Shown one piece after another: positions 49,788 through 58,812 of a stretch of DNA of 64,000 nt (position 1 is the stretch's first letter; every line of letters begins with the position of its first letter). Made by a program: the position numbers and the translations under genes. The notes beneath the pieces are model-generated. The model was given only the letters and a program-made list of their open reading frames with translations, was not told the origin of the DNA and ran no database searches. This stretch comes from HXMU1420-2 sp040830545 (lineage in GTDB: Bacteria; Pseudomonadota; Alphaproteobacteria; Rhodobacterales; Rhodobacteraceae): NCBI GenBank assembly GCA_040830545.1, contig JBFOMB010000086.1, positions 1 to 64,000 of the forward strand, read 5' to 3'.

Positions 49788-50951
49788 CTACAGGCTTCTC
49801 GCGATTCGGCGCATCATTTCGATGTTGCTGTCTGACACGCCCTTGTCGCGAAACTTGCGATCGGCGGCGGTATCCGCGAGCACGACACCGCTCGGTTGGT
49901 CGTTATATTGGTATTGCCCGTAGACACCTTGTCCCAGGAATTCACACTCTTTAGCGCCCGTCGGGCTCCACCATTGAAAGCCATAGCCCATGTCTTCAGG
50001 TTTGGTGTTGGCACTGGGTGGGGTGGATTCCGCGATCCAGTCTGCCGGGACCACCTGCGTTCCGCCATACAGGCCATTCTGGCGGATCATCTCGCCAAAA
50101 CGCGCATAGTCACGCGTGGTAAAGTTCAGCCCGCCCAGGACAAAGGCCGCACCGGCACCATCGGTCAGGTAATATCCGTCCTGTTCCAGACCCAGCGGTG
50201 CGATAATTTTTTCTGACAGCAACTCCGCAACCGACCGCCCTGTGGCCCCACGGATCACCATTCCGATCACGTGGGTGTCGATGGACACATAAGTCCATTC
50301 GCTGCCGGGGTCGGTGAATCGCTCGGTAAAACTGGCGGTGAAATCGTCCAGCGTGCCGCCCAATGCGATGACACGGCCCATTCGGTTGATGTCCGATTTC
50401 TGATCAAAGTAGTCCTCGTCAAACAGGACGCCCGACGACATCTGCAACACGTTCCGGATGGTGGCTCCGTCATAGGCACTGCCGGTCAGTTGCGGCGCGT
50501 ACCTGGTCACTGGATCATCCAATGATGCGACTGCGCCCTCCTCCAGCAGCACGCCGAACAAGGCAGACAGATAGCTTTTGGCGATGGACCACGAAATCCG
50601 CCGATCATCGGGCCCGGTGCCTTGCAGGTAATCTTCGTAGACGATCTGCCCATCTTTCAGCACCAGCAGCGACGTGGTGTGCCGGGCGTCAGTCCAGTCG
50701 GCCAGGTCGGCGGGCATCGTTGCATCCGGCCCCTTTGGCAGGTCGCTGACCGCTCCGTTACCGCGCGACACTGGGGCGCTCAGGAACGCGCCGTTCATGT
50801 TGCTGAAGTTGCTGACTATCTTTTCCTCGGTAAACAGCGAATTCACGGCCAGCAGACGCGTGATTTCCTCGCGTTTGATAAATCCGACAACCGCGGCCGC
50901 CACGACCAGCGCCAGAACGACGCGCAGGCCCCATTTCACTACGTTTCGCAT
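49788..50951 (-). CDS. Membrane-anchored class C beta-lactamase-fold serine hydrolase
   Basis: A 387-residue protein with an N-terminal helix (8-24), probably anchoring the enzyme in the periplasm, and a class C beta-lactamase/esterase fold. The catalytic S-x-x-K is S122-I-A-K125 in RRISWSIAKSYLS; YVSIDTH is the second motif. A true drug-degrading role is unlikely; relatives include peptidases and esterases. ATG 50951 is preceded by GGAGGGG. It is followed by DUF2237 on the same strand. Confidence 0.83.
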   Translation of the reverse strand: MRNVVKWGLRVVLALVVAAAVVGFIKREEITRLLAVNSLFTEEKIVSNFSNMNGAFLSAPVSRGNGAVSDLPKGPDATMPADLADWTDARHTTSLLVLKDGQIVYEDYLQGTGPDDRRISWSIAKSYLSALFGVLLEEGAVASLDDPVTRYAPQLTGSAYDGATIRNVLQMSSGVLFDEDYFDQKSDINRMGRVIALGGTLDDFTASFTERFTDPGSEWTYVSIDTHVIGMVIRGATGRSVAELLSEKIIAPLGLEQDGYYLTDGAGAAFVLGGLNFTTRDYARFGEMIRQNGLYGGTQVVPADWIAESTPPSANTKPEDMGYGFQWWSPTGAKECEFLGQGVYGQYQYNDQPSGVVLADTAADRKFRDKGVSDSNIEMMRRIARSL

Positions 50952-51032
50952 CTTCAACCCCTCCACCAGTGCGCACATCTGATCATGTTCGGATGGTGTG
51001 GGCAAACCTGACCTAACGGCGGAGACATACGC

Positions 51033-52061
51033 TCAGATCGCGCGAGGTCCCCATTTGACCCATCGGCCATGGTAGTCCGCGCGGCCTAGGGCGATCCGCA
51101 CGTTGCCGGGCCAAAGGCGCAGAAAAATGCCGCCGCCGGGTTCGTTTCCATCTGCCTCGAATTGCAACCATGCCAACGGAGCATCATCGGATGCGGCAGC
51201 CCCGGCGGCTTCCATCAATTCCGTTGCGCGCGTTTGGCTTGCTGCCGGGAAGTATTGCCACGCTATCGTGTGGTAGACGAGGTGCAATCGCCCCGGTCTC
51301 GGGCTTGCCAATCGCTGTTCCAGCCATTCAATGGCGTCACCCTGATGGACGGGATCAGCCCGAACAGCGATGGCGGCCTTGGTCAATGCCACGCGATGTG
51401 GTTGATCCGGCCAAAGGTAGGACAGCAATCGCAATTGCTGCTCGGGCTCGTGTGGGTCCAAAGGATTTAGGTCAACGCCCGCACGTTCTGCAACTTCGAC
51501 GCGACTGGCGGCAGGGAAGTCTCCTGTCCATTCGGGACGCAAGGTCAAGGCAGGGTTTTCGGGACCCAATCGACCGGCATTCGCCTCAATGGCAAACTGA
51601 TCGAAGGCCATGTTCAGCCCCGCACTTGCGCCCAGTTCGGACGTCACGAAAGGCAGGGGATGACGTGCCGCGATCCAGTGAGCGGCGGGGATAAGAACCG
51701 TGCTGCGCCGCACCTCGTTCGTTTGTGGCGCAAACGTCATCCAATCCAGGATTTCTTCCTGATGGCGGTCAATCGCGCGCCACACGGTTTCTTCAAGATC
51801 CGCATCCGAGGTGTAGTTCGGCGGATACAGCATAGCCAGATCCGGGTCCCGACCGCTCATCACCAGTGCATGCAGCGCCGCCGCCAGCCGCAAGGGCAGA
51901 GAGTAGCCGCTGGCGCTCAGGTCGCCTTCGAACTGTCCACAGAAATCAGCTAGCGTGCCGTGTGATTTCCAACTGTCGGACAGGATATACAGCAACTGGC
52001 CCATGAAGGGCGAGCCAAGATTGGCGCAGGCATCCGCCTGTGCCCTCAGGACCAGCGCCAT
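51033..52061 (-). CDS. DUF2332 family protein
   Basis: A 342-residue protein resembling DUF2332: an N-terminal helical part starting RAQADACANLGSPFMGQLL, then DWMTFAPQTNEVRRSTVL, TSELGASAGLNM and a late TIAWQYFPAASQTRA. ELGASAGLN looks like a SAM-binding loop, so a methyltransferase-like fold is possible. ATG 52061 lies 2 bases after the pth stop, so the genes are coupled. Function unknown. Confidence 0.82.
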   Translation of the reverse strand: MALVLRAQADACANLGSPFMGQLLYILSDSWKSHGTLADFCGQFEGDLSASGYSLPLRLAAALHALVMSGRDPDLAMLYPPNYTSDADLEETVWRAIDRHQEEILDWMTFAPQTNEVRRSTVLIPAAHWIAARHPLPFVTSELGASAGLNMAFDQFAIEANAGRLGPENPALTLRPEWTGDFPAASRVEVAERAGVDLNPLDPHEPEQQLRLLSYLWPDQPHRVALTKAAIAVRADPVHQGDAIEWLEQRLASPRPGRLHLVYHTIAWQYFPAASQTRATELMEAAGAAASDDAPLAWLQFEADGNEPGGGIFLRLWPGNVRIALGRADYHGRWVKWGPRAI

Positions 52062-52063
52062 GT

Positions 52064-52735
52064 TCAACGGAACTTCTCCATCAGCTTCTGGAGCGGCGAG
52101 CGTGTGTCGGGGGCCGGTTCGGGTTCGGCTTTTGGTTTCTTCGGCTTGGCAGAGGTGCTGGATCGCGGTGGAGCTGCGCGTAAGGCAACCGCGTTCATGA
52201 ACTTGCCACCATCACCTGCGGCCAGATGCGGTGCGCCATCTGCGATCCCCCGCAACACGTCCTCAACCCAGTCCTGATCAGCCTTGGCGAAATCGCGTAG
52301 GACATAGCCGGGAACGGCCTCCTTGCGGCCGGGATGACCTACGCCAATCCGAACCCGGTCATAGCTGTCGCCCACATGCGCGTGGATCGACCGCAGCCCG
52401 TTATGGCCCGCGTGTCCGCCACCTGACTTGAACCGCACCTTGCCCGGCGCCAAATCAATTTCGTCGTGCAGGACCACGATGTCCTCGGGCGCAAGTTTGT
52501 AGAACCGCATCGCCTCGCCGACGGATTGGCCGGAATTGTTCATGAACGTCTCGGGTTTCAGCAGCAGCACTTTTTCTGTGCCCAGACGTCCCTCGGTCAA
52601 TGCGCCCTGAAACTTGCCGCGCCAGGGTGCGAATCCGTGATCTTCAGCGATCCGGTCCACAGCCATGAAGCCGATATTGTGCCTGTTGCCCGCATATTTT
52701 GCACCGGGATTTCCCAGGCCGACGATAAGTTTCAC
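52064..52735 (-). CDS. pth: Peptidyl-tRNA hydrolase
   Basis: A 223-residue enzyme that frees tRNA from prematurely released peptides. Conserved parts are IVGLGNPGAKYAGNRHNIGF with the catalytic His, KPETFMNNSGQSVG, LHDEIDLAPGKVR and GGGHAGHNGL. A Pro/Lys/Glu-rich C-terminal extension of about 35 residues follows the core. GTG 52735 has AAAGGAC upstream. It is followed by DUF2332; rplY, its common partner, lies about 590 bases away on the same strand beyond an opposite-strand gene. Confidence 0.95.
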   Translation of the reverse strand: MKLIVGLGNPGAKYAGNRHNIGFMAVDRIAEDHGFAPWRGKFQGALTEGRLGTEKVLLLKPETFMNNSGQSVGEAMRFYKLAPEDIVVLHDEIDLAPGKVRFKSGGGHAGHNGLRSIHAHVGDSYDRVRIGVGHPGRKEAVPGYVLRDFAKADQDWVEDVLRGIADGAPHLAAGDGGKFMNAVALRAAPPRSSTSAKPKKPKAEPEPAPDTRSPLQKLMEKFR

Positions 52736-52932
52736 GAATTGTCCTTTGCCTCGGTTTTTTTCTTTGCCGTCCATGCACTGCACCGGTCGGAGAATCCAGC
52801 GTCTGTAGGTTAAAGAACCACTGCCGGTTTGTAATAGTCCAGGTGGGGGATATTCCCTGCCCAATTGACTTGCAGCGCGGACCGCTCAGGGTCATATCTG
52901 ACCGGATACAACTCAAATCAAGGCATACGGCC

Positions 52933-53247
52933 ATGGATCATCCGCTCATCTCACTGATCGACGACATCGTCGCCAAGGCGGAAAAACAGGGCGAGTTCGA
53001 CAATCTGCCCGGGGCGGGAAAGCCGCTGAGCGACGTTTCGAACCCCTCGGACGCAGTGTTGGATCGGATGATGAAAGAGGCCGAGGCAAAGCCCTTGGCC
53101 GTTGTTCTGACACAAGAAATCGCTGCGTCGAAGGAAAGGTTGAAGCACATCACCGACGACTCGCAGCGCAAGGCCGAGATGAAGGTTCTGGCCGATCTGG
53201 AGATGCGGCGGTCGATGGAAATCGAGGCTATGAAACGCTTCGGCTGA
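52933..53247 (+). CDS. DUF1992 domain protein (DnaJ homologue C28-like)
   Basis: A 104-residue protein of the DUF1992 family. The pattern MDHPLISLIDDIVAKAEKQGEFDNLPGAGKPL is seen as expected, in particular GEFDNLPGAGKPL at about 24-36. Its role is unknown; eukaryotic relatives lie in the Golgi. It lies on the plus strand between pth and rplY, both on the minus strand, and converges with rplY. Confidence 0.9.
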   Translation: MDHPLISLIDDIVAKAEKQGEFDNLPGAGKPLSDVSNPSDAVLDRMMKEAEAKPLAVVLTQEIAASKERLKHITDDSQRKAEMKVLADLEMRRSMEIEAMKRFG

Positions 53248-53270
53248 CGCACATTTCAGCGACTTGAAAC

Positions 53271-53300
53271 GAAAACGGCCAGCAGAAATCTGCTGGCCGT
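53271..53300 (-). terminator. Terminator after rplY (also able to serve the DUF1992 gene)
   Basis: A 12-base perfect inverted repeat, ACGGCCAGCAGA / TCTGCTGGCCGT, almost without loop. Read on the minus strand it is followed by TTTTCGTTT, so it mainly ends rplY transcription; on the plus side the T-run is weak. Confidence 0.85.
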
Positions 53301-53322
53301 CGTTGTTCCAATAGGCGCGAAT

Positions 53323-53967
53323 TTACTCTTCTGCGGCCTCTGCAACTTCTGCAGTCTCTTCACCTTCTCCGCCTTCGTCATCATCAGAAGAGGCCAGACC
53401 GGACGGTGCCGAGATGGTTGCGATCACGAAGTCGCGGTCGATGGTGGGCTTGGTGCCAGCAGGCAGGTCCGCGCCGCTGATCGTGGCCGAGTCGCCAATC
53501 GCCAGACCGGTCAGGTCCACGGTGATCTTTTCCGGGATGTCACCGGCGGTCACCACCAGTTCGACTTCCGGGCGCACGATGGTCAGAACACCGCCACGCT
53601 TGATGCCCGGTGCCGCGTCTTCGTTCACGAATTCAACCGGAATGAACAAGTTAATCTTGGTATGACGGCGCAGGCGCATCAGGTCCAGATGCGTCGGCAG
53701 GTCCTTGACCACGTCGCGCTGTACGTCGCGGCAGATCACACGCACGTCCTCGTGGCCATCGACCTTGAGGTTGAACAGCGTGGACTTGAACCGACCAGCC
53801 TTTAGCATTTTCAGCAGTTTGTTGAACGGAATGTTGATCGGCAGCGGATCTTTGTCGCCACCAAACACAATCCCCGGAACCATCCCGTCGCGACGGGCCT
53901 GACGAGCGGCGCCCTTGCCTGTCCCCGTCCGTTCCAGAGCTTCGAGATCAGGAATCTCACCAGCCAT
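53323..53967 (-). CDS. rplY: 50S ribosomal protein L25/general stress protein Ctc
   Basis: A 214-residue bL25 of the long Ctc type that binds 5S rRNA. The N-terminal L25 domain has RTGTGKGAARQARRDGMVPG and VRVICRDVQRDVV; a C-terminal TL5-like beta domain follows (about 100-190) and an acidic tail ends the protein. The start has a GGAG about 11 bases upstream. It is separated from pth only by DUF1992, close to the common rplY-pth pairing. Confidence 0.95.
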   Translation of the reverse strand: MAGEIPDLEALERTGTGKGAARQARRDGMVPGIVFGGDKDPLPINIPFNKLLKMLKAGRFKSTLFNLKVDGHEDVRVICRDVQRDVVKDLPTHLDLMRLRRHTKINLFIPVEFVNEDAAPGIKRGGVLTIVRPEVELVVTAGDIPEKITVDLTGLAIGDSATISGADLPAGTKPTIDRDFVIATISAPSGLASSDDDEGGEGEETAEVAEAAEE

Positions 53968-54070
53968 GATATATCTCCAAAATAGGGCGGGATGCCTCCA
54001 AGGCTGTCACCCCGCGTGAAGCCGCGTCCATAGACCAGTCTGGAATGTTTGGAAAGTGGATTCTGCGCGG

Positions 54071-54706
54071 TCACCCACGTCTGCGGCGACGTCGCAGAAT
54101 TTCTGTGACCAGATGACCGTCTGCGGTCATGACCCGATCATACAACTCGTATTCCTTGGCTCGCGAAGCACGCAGCCTTTCCCGCATTTCAGATGACAGA
54201 GGTGCATCAACCGGGGGGGAGACGTTGCGTGGTTTGATCACAATTTCTTCGCCGAACCGTTCGTTCACGAAGCTGCGCAGTTTCGTCTGCGCTTCATACG
54301 CGAACAGGTGATGCACCAGCACCCTGTCGCGCCCCGTCAGCATCCGGTATTGGCTGCCTATGCCGGCATGGGCGGGCGGGCGATCCTTGATCACGTCGGC
54401 CACGAATTCATCAAAGCTCATGCCAAACGAACTTTTGTCGCCCTCTAAAGCTTCACGCGTGCGATAGCGATACCAGCTGCGCACCTGTTCCTCGGGGTCG
54501 CGGATCACGGCAAAGCGTTCAGGGCGCAGGTTAAGTTGTGTGTCCAGAAACGGGGCCACACGACGATGGAACCGTTGCGCTGTCATGTGTTTGCGCTGCT
54601 TTGTGAACGTGATGTCGGCCCACGGCTTCAATGCCATTTCCAACGCGGTGGTGCCGGTTTTCGGCACCGCGATAAAGGCCAGGTTCTGTTCACTGAAGAC
54701 GAGCAT
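54071..54706 (-). CDS. Sulfotransferase family protein
   Basis: A 211-residue P-loop protein of the sulfotransferase type. The PAPS 5'-phosphosulfate motif VPKTGTTALEMAL is at residues 14-26, and the 3'-phosphate motif appears as FAVIRDPEEQVRSWYRYR near 65-82. The acceptor is unknown; alphaproteobacterial members may decorate surface glycans. The tail is Arg-rich. It sits between lldD and rplY on the same strand, 10 bases after the lldD stop on the reverse strand. Confidence 0.78.
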   Translation of the reverse strand: MLVFSEQNLAFIAVPKTGTTALEMALKPWADITFTKQRKHMTAQRFHRRVAPFLDTQLNLRPERFAVIRDPEEQVRSWYRYRTREALEGDKSSFGMSFDEFVADVIKDRPPAHAGIGSQYRMLTGRDRVLVHHLFAYEAQTKLRSFVNERFGEEIVIKPRNVSPPVDAPLSSEMRERLRASRAKEYELYDRVMTADGHLVTEILRRRRRRG

Positions 54707-54716
54707 TCAGGGCCGG

Positions 54717-55883
54717 TCAGCTTTGCCAGGTGCCTTCGAAATCCTCGGGGACCAACAGGTTGTGCCGTCCCAGATCACTCACGTTGGTTTCTCCACACAG
54801 CGCCATGGTTGTGTCCAGTTCCTTGTGAATGATTTCCAACGCTTTGGCGACCCCAGCCTGACCGCCAGCCCCCAGCCCGTAGACGAAGGCGCGTCCGATA
54901 TAGGTGCCCTTCGCCCCCAGCGCGAGCGCTTTCAGAACGTCCTGACCCGACCGAATGCCGCTGTCCAGATGCACCTCGACCTGATCGCCAACGGCGTCCA
55001 TGATCGAGGGCAGCACGCGGATCGAGCTGAGTGCGCCGTCCAACTGCCGACCGCCGTGGTTTGAAACAACAATCGCATCCGCGCCCAGCTTGGCGGCCAT
55101 TTTCGCATCCTCGGCATCAAGAATGCCTTTCAGGATGACCTTGCCGCCCCATTGTTCCATCAGCTTTTCGACCTTGCCCCAGTCCAGCGACGGATCGAAT
55201 TGCTCAGCCGTCCACGACCCCAGCGACGCCGGATCAGTGATGCCCTCCACGTGGCCCACGATATTGCCGAACTGACGCCGCTTGGTTCCCAGCATTTCCA
55301 GCCCCCAACGCCACTTGGTCGCGAGGTTGGCCATGGTCGACAACGTAAGCTTCGGTGGCGCGCTCAACCCGTTTTTCAGGTCCTTGTGACGCTGGCCCAG
55401 GATTTGCAGGTCCAACGTGATCACCAGCGCGGAACATCCCGCATCCTTCGCGCGCTGGATCAGCCGACCGGTATAGTCGGTGTCTTTCATTGTGTAGAGC
55501 TGGAACCAGAAAGGCTTTGTCGTGTTTTCTGCCACATCCTCGATCGAGCAGATGGACATGGTAGACAGCGTGAAAGGGACGCCAAATGCTTCTGCCGCTT
55601 TGGCCGCCAGGATTTCACCATCTGCGTGCTGCATACCCGTCAACCCGACCGGGGCCAAAGCCACAGGCATTGCCACGTCAGTGCCGATCATTTGCGACGC
55701 AGTTGACCGGCCCGTCATGTCCACGGCAACACGCTGTCGCAGACGAATATCTTCGAAATCGCCAGAGTTGTCGCGAAAGGTCTGTTCCGTCCAACTGCCG
55801 GATTCACAGTAGTCGTAGAACATGCGCGGGGTACGCCGACGGTAAGTGTTCTTCAGGTCGTGGATGTTGGTGAACACAGGCAT
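54717..55883 (-). CDS. lldD: FMN-dependent alpha-hydroxy-acid dehydrogenase (L-lactate dehydrogenase-like)
   Basis: A 388-residue flavoprotein of the LldD/glycolate-oxidase family, which oxidises L-2-hydroxy acids and feeds the quinone pool. FMN and active-site parts are visible: MPVALAPVGLTGMQH, WFQLYTMKD, LVITLDLQ, the catalytic His in SNHGGRQLDGA and the phosphate-binding LDSGIRSGQDVLKALALGA. ATG 55883 has GGAG nearby; an upstream frame to 55910 is less likely. The sulfotransferase gene follows. Confidence 0.9.
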   Translation of the reverse strand: MPVFTNIHDLKNTYRRRTPRMFYDYCESGSWTEQTFRDNSGDFEDIRLRQRVAVDMTGRSTASQMIGTDVAMPVALAPVGLTGMQHADGEILAAKAAEAFGVPFTLSTMSICSIEDVAENTTKPFWFQLYTMKDTDYTGRLIQRAKDAGCSALVITLDLQILGQRHKDLKNGLSAPPKLTLSTMANLATKWRWGLEMLGTKRRQFGNIVGHVEGITDPASLGSWTAEQFDPSLDWGKVEKLMEQWGGKVILKGILDAEDAKMAAKLGADAIVVSNHGGRQLDGALSSIRVLPSIMDAVGDQVEVHLDSGIRSGQDVLKALALGAKGTYIGRAFVYGLGAGGQAGVAKALEIIHKELDTTMALCGETNVSDLGRHNLLVPEDFEGTWQS

Positions 55884-56171
55884 AAACGGACTCCGGCGGA
55901 AATTGGTCAAGTTTGTGTACCACTTCCGAATTCGAACCTCAATGCGACAGGGTTTTTGCAGCGGTTCAATTTGAGGAAAAATCGCCGCATGGGACGCGCC
56001 ATGAGGGCCTCAACACTGCCGTCTTCTGCGGTCCTACGTGACGGCACGGTTGCGGCCTTGGCTACAGGACTGGATAAATCCAACCATTGGTTTTGTGCGT
56101 CCCGGCCGCAGACGGTCATGCTGTTCTGCATTTCGTCTTGTGTGGCGTTAGGCGGGGGAGAGAGGAGCAGT

Positions 56172-56612
56172 ATGTATTTTGACGATTTGCCGGTCGGAAC
56201 ACAGTTTGAAACCGGCACACGCACGCTCAGCGCGGATGAGATCATTGCATTTGCAGAGGACTACGATCCGCAGCCCTTCCACCTGGACCCCGAGGCGGCG
56301 AAGCAGACAATTTACGGCGGGCTTATCGCGTCAGGCGTGCAAACCATGGGCGTTGCGCTGAGGCTGGTGATCGAAAGTGGCGTTTGGGCGGACAGCTCGA
56401 TGGGCTCGCCCGGTCTGGATGAGGTGCGTTTCATCCTGCCCGTTCGGCCCGGCGACACGCTGCGTGTTACCGGCGAAATTGTTCATTCTGCACCCTCCAA
56501 ATCCCGCCCGGACCGAGGACGCACACGGATACACTACGACGTCTACAATCAGAAAGACGAGCGTGTGATGAGTTGGAAGGCCATCCAACTGTTGAAACGC
56601 AAGACACCTTGA
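56172..56612 (+). CDS. MaoC-family (R)-specific enoyl-CoA hydratase-like dehydratase
   Basis: A 146-residue single hot-dog-fold protein. The catalytic loop FAEDYDPQPFHLDPEAA shows the Asp-His pair of (R)-hydratases (D-x-N/Q-P-x-H), followed by GGLIASGVQTMGVALRL and VRPGDTLRVTGEI. It probably acts on acyl-CoA or related thioesters. ATG 56172 has GAGGAG upstream. It precedes the sulfatase by 140 bases on the same strand; the region before it (55884-56171) is the divergent promoter shared with lldD. Confidence 0.88.
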   Translation: MYFDDLPVGTQFETGTRTLSADEIIAFAEDYDPQPFHLDPEAAKQTIYGGLIASGVQTMGVALRLVIESGVWADSSMGSPGLDEVRFILPVRPGDTLRVTGEIVHSAPSKSRPDRGRTRIHYDVYNQKDERVMSWKAIQLLKRKTP

Positions 56613-56752
56613 GAACACCGGCAACTTCACCGCTTTGATTGGAGGAGGCTCTGGACTAAGGTGCCGACAGACTAAGAAAAACCGGGCGGGTCTGTGCTGC
56701 ACTGCGTGCCGTTTCACCGACCCCCACCGCGAAGCAGAGCAGTTGATCACTC

Positions 56753-58069
56753 ATGATGACGACGCGCCCCAAAAACATCCTGCTTGTCAGTTTTGACGAT
56801 GCAGTGGCCTATTGGCCTTACAAATCGTGTTTTGGTGTGCCGCTGCAAACGCCTTCGCTGGATCGCATCTGCGAGCAGTCGACGGCGTTCCAGTCAGCCT
56901 ATTGTCAGGCGCCGATCTGTTCGCCTTCGCGGGCAAGCTTCATGTCAGGTCAAACGCCGCATGCCTTGGGTGTGCATGAATACAACTCGGACGTCTTCGC
57001 CCAGCATTCCCCGGAAATCATGTGGTCTTACCGCCTGAAACAGGCCGGGTGGTTCTGTTCATCCGGTGGGAAGGTGCACCACGGGTTCAAACCGCTGCCT
57101 CCCGAGGTGCACGATGTGCTGTACTCGGACGAGCGCAAGTTCTTTCGCATCGATTGGCGGCTGCGACCGGATCGAGAGCGGATCAAATTCGGTGGTCGTA
57201 TGGGAGGGGCGGGAACAACCAATCCGGAGGATGACAAACGCTTCCACGATGCGCATTCCGCAAACTCAGCGATTGAGTTTCTGGACAGCTATGACAGCGA
57301 TCAGCCATTCTATCGGGAGGTCGGATTTTTCAGCCCTCACAGCCCCTGGATCACACCGGTTCGGTTCAAACGTCTTTACCCTGCGGGGCGAATGACACTG
57401 CCGGACGCGTGGGACGACGATTATGCCAAGACACCGTTTTTGAAAGAGGAAAGTCTGGAGAACGTGAAGGGGCGCCCGGATCTTTGGAAGAAGCGGACCA
57501 TTCGCAACTATTTCTCGGCCCTCAGCCACGCGGATTATCATCTGGGCCGGATATGGGACGCGCTGAAAGCGTCGCAGCATGCGGACAATACGATGGTGAT
57601 CATCGTGTCGGATCACGGGTTTCACCTGACCGAACGGAACCGCCTGGGCAAAAGCACGCTTTGGGAGCAGGTGGCAGGTGTCCCGTTGATCGTGCACGAT
57701 CCGGACCGTGCCACGCCTCGGGTGGTGCGTGACCCGGTCGGGCTGATCGACGTTGGTCCTACGGTGATGGAGGCGGCAGGGCTGCCGAAACTGGACAACT
57801 GCGTGGGGCGATCGCTACTGCCTTACATGGATGGGTATACCGACCCGGATCGCGCTGTGCTGACCACGCGCCGGGACAGCGCGGCGATGCGAAAGGGGCG
57901 CTATCGGATCATCCGCTACAGCGACGGCAGCACACAGCTGTTCGATCTGGAAGAGGATTGGTGGCAAATGCGCGACCTCGGCAGCGGCCATCCCGCTCAC
58001 GCAGCACTTCTTGCAGAATTGGTTGCGACCTCAGCGACCTATGGCGTACCCACGTCTCAGGCCGCATAG
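56753..58069 (+). CDS. Sulfatase (iduronate-2-sulfatase-like)
   Basis: A 438-residue type I sulfatase. The formylglycine signature is C56-S-P-S-R in APICSPSRASFMSGQ; metal ligands are DD at 15-16 in VSFDDAVAYW and the late SDHGFHLTER. Its length and RNYFSALSHADYHLGRIWDAL resemble iduronate-2-sulfatase-type members. There is no signal peptide, suggesting a cytoplasmic enzyme for small sulfated substrates. The other sulfatase-like gene (16772-18436) is from a different branch. Needs formylglycine maturation, not encoded in this window. Confidence 0.87.
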   Translation: MMTTRPKNILLVSFDDAVAYWPYKSCFGVPLQTPSLDRICEQSTAFQSAYCQAPICSPSRASFMSGQTPHALGVHEYNSDVFAQHSPEIMWSYRLKQAGWFCSSGGKVHHGFKPLPPEVHDVLYSDERKFFRIDWRLRPDRERIKFGGRMGGAGTTNPEDDKRFHDAHSANSAIEFLDSYDSDQPFYREVGFFSPHSPWITPVRFKRLYPAGRMTLPDAWDDDYAKTPFLKEESLENVKGRPDLWKKRTIRNYFSALSHADYHLGRIWDALKASQHADNTMVIIVSDHGFHLTERNRLGKSTLWEQVAGVPLIVHDPDRATPRVVRDPVGLIDVGPTVMEAAGLPKLDNCVGRSLLPYMDGYTDPDRAVLTTRRDSAAMRKGRYRIIRYSDGSTQLFDLEEDWWQMRDLGSGHPAHAALLAELVATSATYGVPTSQAA

Positions 58070-58091
58070 TCACCCGTCAAAACGCGTTACT

Positions 58092-58118
58092 GCAGCCCCG
58101 GACCTGATCCGGGGCCTC
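58092..58118 (+). repeat. 27-bp dispersed palindromic repeat, copy 5
   Basis: Identical over 27 bases to copy 1 at 16727. It lies between the convergent sulfatase and GST genes. Confidence 0.85.
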
Positions 58119-58133
58119 TACCTGAGAGGGGCC

Positions 58134-58751
58134 TTACCCGCGGCGGGCCAAGTCCTCTGCAATCAGGTCCCGCACGGACTGTCGCGCCAGAACCCGTTCG
58201 CAGTACTCCTCCAGATTTGTATAGCCCGGGAACAACAGCCCAGCTCGTTCGGCTAACACAAAAAACCAAGTCAGGTATGCATCCGCCGCGCTGAACCTGT
58301 CACCCAGCAGGTGTTTGCGATCCGCCAACACTGAATCCAGCAGTGTGAACCGCGCCGGAACCAGAGCGCGAAACCGGTCTTTCACGGCATCCGTTGCCTC
58401 AGGGTAGAACACGACACGCAGGGCCTGTTTGTGCAATTCGGTTGCCGTGAACCCCAGCCAACGCAGCATTTGAAAGTATGCCGGATCGTCCGGATCCACG
58501 CGAAAACTATTATTGGATTGCGCCTGCACCCACATCAGGCAGGCCGAGGTTTCCGTCAGCAACTCGCCTGATGGTAACTGCATGGTCGAAACCTGACCCA
58601 ACGGGTTCACGTCCAGCAATGATCCGCCTGAGGACAGGTGTTTACTGTCAAACTCTACCCAATCCAGTTCCAGTGGCACGCCCCCTTCGTTGGCAGCAAT
58701 CCGCACGGCAAGTGAACAGTTCAGCGGGCAATGATAGAGGAGCGCAGTCAT
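58134..58751 (-). CDS. Glutathione S-transferase family protein
   Basis: A 205-residue GST with a thioredoxin-like N-terminal domain (LYHCPLNCSLAVRIAANEGGVPLEL; NPLGQVSTMQL with the cis-Pro region; ETSACLMW with the glutathione-binding acid/Ser) and an alpha-helical C domain (LLGDRFSAADAYLTW). It lies 61 bases after the cytochrome-binding protein fusion on the same strand and could belong to the quinoprotein operon. Confidence 0.85.
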   Translation of the reverse strand: MTALLYHCPLNCSLAVRIAANEGGVPLELDWVEFDSKHLSSGGSLLDVNPLGQVSTMQLPSGELLTETSACLMWVQAQSNNSFRVDPDDPAYFQMLRWLGFTATELHKQALRVVFYPEATDAVKDRFRALVPARFTLLDSVLADRKHLLGDRFSAADAYLTWFFVLAERAGLLFPGYTNLEEYCERVLARQSVRDLIAEDLARRG

Positions 58752-58812
58752 CGGTACCGCATACCTGACGACGGCAATCGCGATAAGGGGACTGGCAGGA
58801 ATGTGAAGGGGA